NCBI GenBank assembly: GCA_046728935.1
Contig: JBKPFS010000030.1
Coordinates: 1-49,485, forward strand
Length of the DNA: 49,485 nt
Direction of reading: 5' to 3'
DNA from: DATAFO01 sp046728935
GTDB taxonomy: Bacteria; Actinomycetota; Thermoleophilia; Solirubrobacterales; 70-9
Below are positions 7,737 through 14,559 of this stretch, piece by piece. Position numbers and translations under genes: made by a program. The notes under the pieces are model-generated. The model worked only from the letters and a program-made list of their open reading frames with translations. It was not told the origin of the DNA and searched no databases. Each line of letters opens with the position of its first letter. The first letter of the stretch is position 1.

Positions 7737-8012
7737 ATGCCGGTCACGGTCAAGATCCCCGCTCAGCTCCGCGCGGTCACCGACGGCGTGGACGAGATCG
7801 AGGTGGAGGGGGCGACCGTCGGGGATGCCCTCGACGCCGTCTTCGACGCCCACGAGGACCTGCGGGAGCGGATCACCGAGGATGGCTCGCTGCGCCGCTT
7901 CGTCAACGTGTACGTCTCGGGCGAGGACATCCGCTTTCAGGACGGCCTCCAAACCCCCCTCGATGACGGCGACGAGGTGACCATCCTGCCCGCCGTCGCC
8001 GGTGGAAGCTAG
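7737..8012 (+). CDS. CysO-like ubiquitin-fold sulfur-carrier protein
   Basis: A 91-residue MoaD/ThiS-family protein. RRFVNVYVSGEDIRF followed by DDGDEVTILPAVAGG closely resembles mycobacterial CysO, which carries sulfur as a C-terminal glycine thiocarboxylate. Here one serine follows the Gly-Gly, so activation would need that residue removed. No ThiF/MoeB-like adenylyltransferase, JAMM protease or CysM is in the window. It lies 20 nt after the threonine-synthase-like gene and overlaps the next start by 11 nt, so it is in the SAM-riboswitch operon. A molybdopterin role is less likely because no mo genes are nearby. Confidence 0.88.
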   Translation: MPVTVKIPAQLRAVTDGVDEIEVEGATVGDALDAVFDAHEDLRERITEDGSLRRFVNVYVSGEDIRFQDGLQTPLDDGDEVTILPAVAGGS

Positions 8013-8745
8013 CTCTCCCGGGGACATCCCCGTGGTCATCCTCTGCGGAGGGCGAGGCGCCCGTCTGCGCGAGCGGACGGACGCGATCCCCAAGGCGCTG
8101 GTGGAGATCGGCGACCGGCCGATCGTGTGGCACGTCATGCGGATCTACTCCGCCCAGGGATTCAGGAGGTTCCTGCTCCTGACGGGATACCGCGGGGAGA
8201 TGATCGCGGACTTCGTCAACGGGGAGCCTTGGCCGGAGCAGATCGAAGTCGAGTGCGTCGACACCGGCGTCGAGACGCCGACCGGCGGGCGCGTCGCGCG
8301 CGCCGCCGACCTCGTTCGTGAAGGCACGTTCTGCCTCACCTACGCGGACGGCGTCGCGGACATCTCCCTCGCTGCGGAGCTGGAGCTGCACGAGCGAGCC
8401 GGCGCCGTGGCGACGATGACCGTCGTTCGCCCCTACAGCCAGTGGGGGATCGCCGTCATCGATGACGACGACCGGGTGGCGGGCTTTCGCGAGAAGCCGC
8501 GGCTCGACTACTGGATCAACGGCGGCTTCTTCTGCTGCGAGCCGAGCTTCCTCGATTACGTCGAGGAGGAGAGCGTGCTCGAGCGAGATCCGCTCGAGCG
8601 AGTCGCGGCCGAGGGCAACCTTGCGGCCTACCGCCACGACGGCTTCTGGGACTGCATGGACACCTACAAGGACGCCGTAACGCTCCACGACCTCTGGGTT
8701 TCCGGCGAGCCGCCGTGGCGCGTCTGGCAGCCCGTCAGCGCCTAG
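8002..8745 (+). CDS. Sugar-1-phosphate nucleotidyltransferase (RfbF-like)
   Basis: A 247-residue nucleotidyltransferase with the signature ILCGGRGARLRERTDAIPKA, then VEIGDRPIVWHVMRIYSAQG, most like glucose-1-phosphate cytidylyltransferase, which makes CDP-glucose. GTG at 8002 overlaps the CysO-like gene by 11 nt. The following gene looks like CDP-glucose 4,6-dehydratase, which supports a CDP-sugar route to a deoxyhexose for cell-surface glycans. The classical KP pair of the loop is PKA here, so nucleotide choice is not certain. Confidence 0.8.
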   Translation: MEASSPGDIPVVILCGGRGARLRERTDAIPKALVEIGDRPIVWHVMRIYSAQGFRRFLLLTGYRGEMIADFVNGEPWPEQIEVECVDTGVETPTGGRVARAADLVREGTFCLTYADGVADISLAAELELHERAGAVATMTVVRPYSQWGIAVIDDDDRVAGFREKPRLDYWINGGFFCCEPSFLDYVEEESVLERDPLERVAAEGNLAAYRHDGFWDCMDTYKDAVTLHDLWVSGEPPWRVWQPVSA

Positions 8746-8758
8746 CCGGCGCCGGCCG

Positions 8759-9736
8759 ATGGGGACCGCTCTGGTGACCGGCGCTCGCGGCTTCGCCGGG
8801 GCGTGGCTGGCGCGGGCGCTGCTCGAGCGCCGGGCGGACGTCGTCTCCCTCGACAAGGGGAGGGAGGAGCGCCCGTTCTCGACCCTGACGCTGCTCGGGA
8901 TCGAGGGCGAGGTCTCAGACGTCGTGGGCGAGTTGGGCGACGGCGACCGGCTGCGGGGGCTGCTGCGCGAGCACCGGGTGTCGACCGTGTTCCACCTGGC
9001 GGCGGAGACGATCGTCGGCAGCGTGCAGGCCTCGCCGCTGCGCGGCTTCGAGACCAACGTCCGCGGCACGTGGACACTGCTCGACGCCTGCCTCGCGGAG
9101 GGCGTCGAGCGGGTCGTCGTCGCCTCCTCGGACAAGGCCTACGGCGCCCACGAGGAGCTCCCCTACCGCGAGGACTTCGCGCTCCGGGCGACCGCGCCGT
9201 ACGAAGCCTCGAAGGCCGCCGCGGACATCATCGCCCGCTCCTACTGGCCGAGCTACGGGCTGCCCGTGGCCGTGACCCGCTTCGCGAACATCTACGGCGG
9301 CGGGGACCTCAACTTCTCCCGGCTCGTGCCCGAGGCGGTGTGCGCCGCGCTCGACGGTCGTTCTCCGGTGCTGCGCTCCGACGGCTCGCCGCAGCGCGAC
9401 TTCCTGTTCGTTGAGGATGCGGCGCGGGCCTACCTCGCCATCGCCGACGCCCTCGACCGCGACGAGGTGCGCGGCGAGGCGTTCAACGCCGGAGAGGGCC
9501 GGCCGCACTCCGTCCGCGAGGTGGTCACGACGATCAGCCGTCTTGCCGGCACCGGGGTGGAGCCAGACGTCCGGGGGGAGGGCAACCCCGAGGGCGAGAT
9601 CGACCGCCAGCACGTCGACTCGACCAAGCTCCGCGAGACCTGCGGCTGGGAACCGTCGGTCGATCTCGAGGAGGGGCTGCGACGCACGATCGAGTGGTAC
9701 CGCGAGCATCCCGAGGTGCGCCCGCCGCATCGCTGA
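8759..9736 (+). CDS. NAD-dependent sugar dehydratase/epimerase (RfbG-like)
   Basis: A 325-residue short-chain dehydrogenase of the extended class. TGARGFAGAW is the NAD-binding loop, SSDKAYG and YEASK hold the catalytic residues, and NIYGGGDLNFSRLVPE with SDGSPQRDFLFVEDAA is typical of CDP-glucose 4,6-dehydratase. It starts 13 nt after the nucleotidyltransferase. Together they would convert glucose-1-phosphate to CDP-4-keto-6-deoxyglucose. It ends 3 nt from the convergent GNAT gene. Confidence 0.83.
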   Translation: MGTALVTGARGFAGAWLARALLERRADVVSLDKGREERPFSTLTLLGIEGEVSDVVGELGDGDRLRGLLREHRVSTVFHLAAETIVGSVQASPLRGFETNVRGTWTLLDACLAEGVERVVVASSDKAYGAHEELPYREDFALRATAPYEASKAAADIIARSYWPSYGLPVAVTRFANIYGGGDLNFSRLVPEAVCAALDGRSPVLRSDGSPQRDFLFVEDAARAYLAIADALDRDEVRGEAFNAGEGRPHSVREVVTTISRLAGTGVEPDVRGEGNPEGEIDRQHVDSTKLRETCGWEPSVDLEEGLRRTIEWYREHPEVRPPHR

Positions 9737-9739
9737 GGG

Positions 9740-10213
9740 CTACAGCTCGAGTTCGTAGAACAGCATCTCGGTGCTCGGATCGCCGGGCCGCTCCTCGTTG
9801 GAGAAGCCGAACGCCTCGTAGAGGTGGCGCGCCGCCTCGTCCGAGCGAGCCGTGCCGACCTCGATCGTGGTCGCTCCCCGCTCCCGGGCGGCCTCGAGCG
9901 TGGCCTCGAGCAGCGCCCGCCCGAGCCCCCGGGAGCGCTCCGAGGGGACCACGTAGAACTCCTCGATGTAGGCGTCGAGCGCACCGGTCCAGATCGACTC
10001 GCGAAAACGAAGCTGGGTCAGGCCAACCGGGTCAGAGCCGATGACCAGGAAGGTGGAATGACCCTGCCGGATCTGCTGGGCGATGCGCGGGGTCAGCGTC
10101 TGCTCGTCCGGGCTGGGGAAGTCGAACTCCGTGTTGAAGTCGTGAAGCATCCGCGCGAGCGCGGCGGAGTCATCCGGGCCGGCCGGCCGGGCGCCGGCCT
10201 CCGTCGCACTCAC
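9740..10213 (-). CDS. GNAT-family N-acetyltransferase
   Basis: A 157-residue acetyltransferase with the acetyl-CoA loop SERSRGLGRALLE (about residues 91-103) and the typical C-terminal ARHLYEAFGF strand-helix. The substrate is unknown. GTG at 10213 overlaps the stop of the AraC regulator (GTGA), so the two form a coupled pair and the acetyltransferase may be its target. The long in-frame extension upstream is the AraC gene read out of frame. Confidence 0.85.
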   Translation of the reverse strand: MSATEAGARPAGPDDSAALARMLHDFNTEFDFPSPDEQTLTPRIAQQIRQGHSTFLVIGSDPVGLTQLRFRESIWTGALDAYIEEFYVVPSERSRGLGRALLEATLEAARERGATTIEVGTARSDEAARHLYEAFGFSNEERPGDPSTEMLFYELEL

Positions 10214-10944
10214 GCGGCCCGGACCAGCCGGGTCGGGGTGAGGCCCGAGAGCCGCATGCATTCGCGGCTCAGGTGCGCCTGGTCGGCGTAGCCGAGGTCG
10301 GCGGCCGCGCGCGCCAGCCCGAGCTCGCCCCTCGCCACCGCCGGTGCGGACGACAGGAAGCGCTGGAACCGCAGCACGCGATCGAGGGTCTTCGGCCCGT
10401 ATCCGACCGCGGCGTTGAAGCGCCGCAGGAGTTGGCGCTCGCTCGTCCCGAGCGCCTCGCTCAGCCCGCCGACGCGGCTGCTCGCGGCTCCCAGACGCCG
10501 CGCCGCCGCGAGCACCAGCGCGTCGGGCGCCTCCAGGTCGGGCAGGCGCCGGGCCACCGCATCCTCGAGCGTGTCGCGTTGGGCACGCGGAGATCCGGCC
10601 TCGCCGATCCGGGCCGCGAGCTCGGCTCCGCGCCGGCCCCATACGTCCTCGAGCGCGACTCGCGTGTCGCAGAGCTCGCTGGCGGGCAGGCCCAGGCCCC
10701 GCCCGGCCGCCCCTGGGCGAAAGCGAAGCCCGACGATCGTCTCCCCGGCGCGCACCGGGCTGAGGAACGGCCCGACGTCGGGACCGGCGACGAACAGCCC
10801 TCCCTGGCGCCACACGAGGTCGACGCAACCGTCGGGCAGCACGCGGGTCGGGGATGCCGGCTCGTCCGCCGGGACCGTCCGCTCCCACGTGCAGGCGACG
10901 AGATCGGAGAGGTCGCCGCGGGGGCCGAACTCGCGATAGGGCAT
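10210..10944 (-). CDS. AraC-family transcriptional regulator
   Basis: A 244-residue regulator. The N-terminal sensor-like domain (RVLPDGCVDLVW, SPVRAGETIVGLRFRPGAA) resembles the ligand domain seen in many actinobacterial AraC proteins. The C-terminal double helix-turn-helix is visible in LSEALGTSERQLLRRF and AAADLGYADQAHLSRE. ATG at 10944 is preferred over TTG at 10980 because a TAATGT -10 like box lies 10 nt upstream of it. It is divergent from the VOC protein gene and may control both directions. Confidence 0.85.
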   Translation of the reverse strand: MPYREFGPRGDLSDLVACTWERTVPADEPASPTRVLPDGCVDLVWRQGGLFVAGPDVGPFLSPVRAGETIVGLRFRPGAAGRGLGLPASELCDTRVALEDVWGRRGAELAARIGEAGSPRAQRDTLEDAVARRLPDLEAPDALVLAAARRLGAASSRVGGLSEALGTSERQLLRRFNAAVGYGPKTLDRVLRFQRFLSSAPAVARGELGLARAAADLGYADQAHLSRECMRLSGLTPTRLVRAA

Positions 10945-10954
10945 CGAGCGCTCA

Positions 10955-10960
10955 ACATTA
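10955..10960 (-). promoter_or_regulatory. Putative -10 of the araC-type gene
   Basis: TAATGT on the minus strand, 10 nt before the ATG at 10944, with TTGAAC further upstream at a short 14-nt spacing. A TACCGT box at 11002-11007 on the plus strand could serve the divergent VOC gene. Confidence 0.35.
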
Positions 10961-11045
10961 CCCGCGTCCGAAACGTTCAAGCCGCGGCCGCCGGGCGCCG
11001 GTACCGTCGCCGCGAACCCATCCGACTCGACGAAGGGAGATAGCG

Positions 11046-11474
11046 ATGGAGCAGCGGCTCAGCCTGATCACACTTGGGGTCGCCGACGTCTCGCGCGCGC
11101 AGGCTTTCTACGAGAGCCTTGGCTGGAAGCTGGGCGGCGGCGTCGACGACGAGACCGATCACGTGGCCTTCTTCCAGGCGGGCTGCATGATCGTCGCGTT
11201 GTGGGACCGCGGCAAGCTCGCCGAGGACAGCCGGGTCACGGACGGCGGCGGCTGGGGCGGAGTGACGCTGGCACACAACGTCCGCTCGCCCGAGGAGGTC
11301 GACGCGGTGCTCGCCGAGGCCGAGAGCGCGGGCGGCACGATCGGCAGGGCGGGCGCGAAGACGTTCTGGGGCGGCTACTCGGGCATCTTCATCGACCCCG
11401 ACGGTCACCCCTGGGAGGTGGCTCACAACCCGAGCTGGACCGTGCACGAGGACGGGTCGACGACGCTCGACTGA
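11046..11474 (+). CDS. VOC (glyoxalase/bleomycin-resistance fold) protein
   Basis: A 142-residue vicinal-oxygen-chelate protein with two beta-alpha-beta-beta-beta modules: LITLGVADVSRAQAFYESLG at the start and GGYSGIFIDPDGHPWEVAHNP at the end. Members bind metals and act as isomerases, dioxygenases or drug binders; the precise role is unknown. ATG at 11046 follows a clear ribosome site (GAAGGGAGA). It is divergent from the AraC regulator across about 100 nt. Confidence 0.88.
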   Translation: MEQRLSLITLGVADVSRAQAFYESLGWKLGGGVDDETDHVAFFQAGCMIVALWDRGKLAEDSRVTDGGGWGGVTLAHNVRSPEEVDAVLAEAESAGGTIGRAGAKTFWGGYSGIFIDPDGHPWEVAHNPSWTVHEDGSTTLD

Positions 11475-11482
11475 CTGCGGAT

Positions 11483-11839
11483 CTAGGAGCCCGCGCGAAG
11501 CGCGGCGAGCGCGTCCTCGAAGCCGTCGAAGACCGGAAGCGTCTGATCCAGCGCCGTCAGGCGCAGCAGGTTGCGCACCTCGCCCTCCGGGCAGACGACG
11601 GCGACGTTGGAGCCGCCGTCCTGAAGCGGCTTCGCCCCGTGCAGGAGCTTCGCCAGCCCGACGGAGTCGATGAAGGTGCACGCCGTGAGGTCGATCACGA
11701 GCGGGTGCTCGAGGTCCTCCGCGGCCCGCGCTAGCGGACCCTCGATTCCCCCCGAGGAGTCGAGGTCGAGCTCGCCCCGCACCACGACCACGCGGATCGC
11801 GTCGCGGACCTCCTCCGTGACTTCGAACGGCGTTCGCAT
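11483..11839 (-). CDS. STAS-domain anti-sigma factor antagonist
   Basis: A 118-residue STAS protein like SpoIIAA/RsbV, with GELDLDSSGG and VIDLTACTFIDSVGLAKLL. The serine in the DSVG segment sits where anti-sigma kinases phosphorylate this family. It would free a sigma factor by binding its anti-sigma partner, which is not in the window. ATG at 11839 lies only 7 nt after the 3' end of tRNA-Arg on the same strand, with no room for a ribosome site. It is therefore probably made from a tRNA-mRNA cotranscript. Confidence 0.88.
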   Translation of the reverse strand: MRTPFEVTEEVRDAIRVVVVRGELDLDSSGGIEGPLARAAEDLEHPLVIDLTACTFIDSVGLAKLLHGAKPLQDGGSNVAVVCPEGEVRNLLRLTALDQTLPVFDGFEDALAALRAGS

Positions 11840-11846
11840 CGTCAAG

Positions 11847-11919
11847 CGCGCCCGGCAGGATTCGAACCTGCGGCTTCAGCCTCCGGAGGGCTGCGCTCTA
11901 TCCACTGAGCTACGGGCGC
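11847..11919 (-). tRNA. tRNA-Arg (anticodon CCG)
   Basis: A complete cloverleaf on the minus strand: 7-bp acceptor (GCGCCCG/CGGGCGC), D-arm GCTC...GAGC, anticodon stem CAGCC/GGCTG with loop CTCCGGA and anticodon CCG (11886-11884), 5-nt variable region, and T-arm GCAGG-TTCGAAT-CCTGC. The discriminator is G; CCA is not encoded. It reads CGG, a frequent arginine codon here. The divergent neighbour is RNase Z, the enzyme that matures such 3' ends. Confidence 0.97.
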
Positions 11920-12046
11920 CTTCCGGGTGAGCTTAGCCCTTCCTCACGCCGGGCTCGCCGAACACATGCTCTGTCCGGCACAGCGGGCGCGCGTACGACG
12001 GATGTGTGATCTTCTGCAAGCTTGTCGCGCAGATACCGTAGGCAGC

Positions 12047-13063
12047 ATGGACATGGATGTGGTCTTCCTGGGCACCGGGGGCTCGGTGCCGACGGCGCGT
12101 CGCGCCACCGCCTGCGTCCTCGCGCGGGTGGGCGGCGACCGGCTGCTGTTCGACTGCGGGGAAGGCTCGCAACGCCAGATGCAGCGATCGGTCGGCCTGC
12201 TCCAGGTCGACGAGGTGTTCATCACCCACTTCCACGCCGATCACTATCTCGGCGTCCCCGGGCTGCTGAAGACGTACGACCTCCAGGGCCGCGAGCGCGG
12301 GCTGCGCGTGATCGGCCCGCCCGGCCTGATCGACCTGTTCAAGGCGCTGGGCCGGATCTTCGGACGCCTGGCGTACGAGGTCGAGCTGATCGAGTTCGAC
12401 GAGGGCGAGGCCGTGAGGCACGAGGGGTACGAGATCCGCTGCTTCCCGGTCTCGCACCGAATGCGCGCCTACGGCTACGCGCTGGTCGAGGACGAGCGGC
12501 CGGGTCGCTTCGATGAGGTCGCCGCGCGCGAGCTCGGGATCCAGCCGGGCCCGGATTTCGGCCGGCTACAGGCGGGAGAGGAGGTCCGTGGACGCGATGG
12601 GACCGTGCGCCCCGACCAGGTGATGGGCGACCCGCGGCCGGGCCGCAAGCTCGTGATCACCGGCGACACCGAGCCGTGCGAGATGACGCGGCTCGCCGCG
12701 CACCAGGCGGAGCTGCTCGTTCACGACGGCAGCTTCGCGGAGGAAGAGGCCCAGCGGGCGAAGGAGACGGGTCACTCGACCGCCCGCCAGGCCGCGGTGC
12801 TGGCGAGGGCGGCCGAAGTCGAGATGCTGGCGCTGGTCCACGTGTCCTCGCGGTACGACGTCCGCGACGTCCTCGCCGAGGCGCGTGAGGCATTCCCCGA
12901 CACCGTGGCGCCGCGGGACTTCGACCTGATCGAGGTCCCGTTCCCCGAGCGCGCGAAGCCGCGCCTCCTCGAGGGCGGAGCGAAGCGCGCGCGCCACGCG
13001 GATGCCAAGCGCCGCGAGGCGGAGGTCAGGGCGGCCCCCTACGAGGCGAGCCGGGAGGGCTAG
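12047..13063 (+). CDS. rnz: Ribonuclease Z
   Basis: A 338-residue tRNase Z that removes tRNA 3' trailers. The N-terminus FLGTGGSVPTARR, the zinc motif THFHADHYLG, the exosite region around YDLQGRERG, and TGDTEPCE plus GHSTARQAA fit the long bacterial form. The basic tail (RLLEGGAKRARHADAKRRE) may help RNA binding. ATG at 12047 is preferred: a TACCGT box (12034-12039) lies 7 nt before it, suggesting a nearly leaderless transcript. Residues read upstream in frame do not look conserved. Confidence 0.92.
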   Translation: MDMDVVFLGTGGSVPTARRATACVLARVGGDRLLFDCGEGSQRQMQRSVGLLQVDEVFITHFHADHYLGVPGLLKTYDLQGRERGLRVIGPPGLIDLFKALGRIFGRLAYEVELIEFDEGEAVRHEGYEIRCFPVSHRMRAYGYALVEDERPGRFDEVAARELGIQPGPDFGRLQAGEEVRGRDGTVRPDQVMGDPRPGRKLVITGDTEPCEMTRLAAHQAELLVHDGSFAEEEAQRAKETGHSTARQAAVLARAAEVEMLALVHVSSRYDVRDVLAEAREAFPDTVAPRDFDLIEVPFPERAKPRLLEGGAKRARHADAKRREAEVRAAPYEASREG

Positions 13064-13100
13064 GGGGCGTTCGGCGCCGGCGCGACCGCCTCCCGAGCCT

Positions 13101-14150
13101 CTATCCCAGCGGGGCGACCAGGTCGGCGATCGCCTGACCGACGGCCACCGGCTGGTCCTCCTGGAGGAAGTGCTTCGCCGGCAGCAGCACGGCATCGTCG
13201 ACCCCGAGCACGCGCTGGACGGTGCGCAGCTGATCCAGCCCCAGCGCCGGGTCGCGCTCGCCCCAGACGATGCGCGCCGGGTACGTCCTCTTCGCCAACC
13301 CGTCCCAGAGGAAGCGCCGCTTCGCCACGGTGAGCTCGAAGCCGCGCATGATGCGCAGGAAGGCGCGGCCGCCGTCGGCGCGGCGCAGCAGCGCCAGGTG
13401 TGCGTAGAGCTCGGCCGTGGAGACGGCGCGCTGGTCGGCGACGCCCGCGCGTCGAAAGATCGCGGCCGTGAGCGCCCGCGGACCGCGGAGCCAGATCTCA
13501 CCGAGGCCCGGGACCGCGAACGGGGCCATCATCCACGGACGGCGGAAGGTGGCCGGATCCAGCAGCGTGTTCAGGGCCGTGAGCGAAACCACGCGGTCGG
13601 GATTTCGGATCGCCCACTCGCAGCCGATCGGGCCGCCGATGTCGTGGACCACCAGGTGGCAGCGCTCGATCTCCATCGCATCGATCGCAGCGCCCATCCA
13701 GCCGGCGAGGCCCGACCACGTGTAGTCGAAGTCGCGGGGTCGATCGGCGAGCCCGAGGCCGGGGAGGTCGAACGCCAGCGCGTGCACCCCCTGATCCGCC
13801 AGGACCGGGATCACCTTCCGGTACAGGAACGAGCTCGTGGGCACGCCGTGGACGAGGACGACGAGGGGGCCGGAGCCCTGCTCGCGGGCGAAGCTGCGAA
13901 CGCCGCCGGCCTCGAACCGCCTTCCGGCGGCGCTGTGGACGTCGATGATCTCGGCGACCTGCCGGTCGATTGCGCGAGCCACGGCGGCATCATGACCGCC
14001 CGACCGGAGCAAAGCGGCGACGTCCGGCGCCGGGCCGGAAGCGACGTCCGTTGCCGCTGGGCTGGGGCCGTCGGTTGCCTTAACCGTGGCTGAACGACCT
14101 CGACCCGCATAACTATGCGGGTTTCGGCGTTCAAGGATGGAGTGCGCCAC
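13101..14150 (-). CDS. Alpha/beta hydrolase, haloalkane dehalogenase/epoxide hydrolase-like
   Basis: An alpha/beta hydrolase with the oxyanion loop HGVPTSSFLYR, nucleophile Asp in VVHDIGGPIG and a C-terminal KHFLQEDQP holding the base histidine. The layout matches haloalkane dehalogenases, but the usual halide-binding Trp after the nucleophile (HDWG) is Ile and the Asn of HGNPTS is Val, so dehalogenation is doubtful. The listed GTG at 14150 gives 349 aa with about 70 poorly folded N-terminal residues and a hairpin inside them. TTG at 14012 or GTG at 13982 are credible shorter starts. It converges on RNase Z. Confidence 0.8.
   Translation of the reverse strand: MAHSILERRNPHSYAGRGRSATVKATDGPSPAATDVASGPAPDVAALLRSGGHDAAVARAIDRQVAEIIDVHSAAGRRFEAGGVRSFAREQGSGPLVVLVHGVPTSSFLYRKVIPVLADQGVHALAFDLPGLGLADRPRDFDYTWSGLAGWMGAAIDAMEIERCHLVVHDIGGPIGCEWAIRNPDRVVSLTALNTLLDPATFRRPWMMAPFAVPGLGEIWLRGPRALTAAIFRRAGVADQRAVSTAELYAHLALLRRADGGRAFLRIMRGFELTVAKRRFLWDGLAKRTYPARIVWGERDPALGLDQLRTVQRVLGVDDAVLLPAKHFLQEDQPVAVGQAIADLVAPLG
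14104..14121. repeat. 7-bp hairpin followed by TTT
   Basis: CCCGCAT-AACT-ATGCGGG with TTT after it on the plus strand. It lies within the longest reading of the hydrolase gene, which argues for a shorter hydrolase and a structured leader, or for a small plus-strand terminator. Confidence 0.35.
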
Positions 14151-14173
14151 TTACCGCCTCCGATCGTGGGAGT

Positions 14174-14205
14174 AGTGAGGCCCGCGCTGTATGGCGGGCC
14201 TCACT
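14174..14205. terminator. 12-bp hairpin upstream of the hydrolase gene
   Basis: A perfect 12-bp inverted repeat (14174-14185 with 14194-14205, 8-nt loop). No plus-strand gene ends nearby, so it most likely ends a minus-strand transcript from the 14206-14500 region, or insulates the hydrolase from the pyr operon. No U-tract. Confidence 0.5.
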
Positions 14206-14241
14206 CTCGTCTGGTCGGGAAGCGGTGGTGATCACCGCGAT

Positions 14242-14379
14242 TCAGCCGGCGGTACTCGATCTAGGGAGAGAAGACAGGCGAGGCGTCGGCCTTGCAGGAT
14301 GGAGCTTCCCCTCCCTCGTCTTCTTCGTCTTGCCCTGTGCCGGCGCCGCAACGAGGCCGAGGGCCAGCACGAGCGCCAA
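14242..14379 (-). CDS. Possible 45-aa exported peptide
   Basis: An in-frame TTG at 14379 opens MALVLALGLVAAPAQGKTKK and a further 25 basic, Pro/Ser-rich residues, resembling a very short signal peptide with an APA cleavage point. The same frame is open a little further upstream but without a standard start. A 12-bp hairpin lies about 37 nt after its stop. Nothing else convincing is present between 14206 and 14503; the plus-strand frame from 14225 has no ribosome site and atypical composition. Confidence 0.22.
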   Translation of the reverse strand: MALVLALGLVAAPAQGKTKKTREGKLHPARPTPRLSSLPRSSTAG

Positions 14380-14503
14380 TCCCAGCCACCACAGGGGGTC
14401 TAATGGGGTCCCAGGGGTCGGTCGATCTCAGCTAATCGACCCACGTAGCGGGCTCTAGGAAGCCAAAAACGGCTATCCGATGCGGTTCCGGGGGTGCCGA
14501 TGC

Positions 14504-14509
14504 TAGTCT
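14504..14509 (+). promoter_or_regulatory. Putative -10 of the pyr operon
   Basis: TAGTCT lies 11 nt upstream of the PyrR-binding leader, so a transcript starting near 14516 would begin almost at the regulatory stem. No good -35 is visible. Confidence 0.35.
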
Positions 14510-14520
14510 CGCCTTGTCGG

Positions 14521-14555
14521 TTCCTTTAACCCGGTCCCGAGAGGCCAGGAAGGAG
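14521..14555 (+). promoter_or_regulatory. PyrR-binding mRNA leader covering the ribosome site
   Basis: The leader contains GGTCCCGAGAGGCC, matching the PyrR-recognised loop of pyr mRNA leaders, closed by TTCCT (14521-14525) pairing with AGGAA (14547-14551). The right arm is part of the pyrR ribosome site (AGGAAGGAG, 14547-14555). PyrR with UMP would therefore stabilise the stem and block translation, as proposed for actinobacteria, rather than acting through a separate terminator; no U-tract terminator is present. Confidence 0.85.
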
Positions 14556-14559
14556 CGAG

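Noticed and set aside
7737..8012. Calling the small carrier MoaD of molybdopterin synthase
   Set aside because: The C-terminal region matches CysO best and no other molybdenum-cofactor genes are near; the context is sulfur amino acid metabolism.
13101..14150. Naming the hydrolase a haloalkane dehalogenase
   Set aside because: Both usual halide-binding positions are replaced, so only the broader family is supported.
14225..14458. Plus-strand 77-codon frame before pyrR
   Set aside because: No ribosome site, no family resemblance, and it overlaps the probable pyr upstream region; composition is not convincing.
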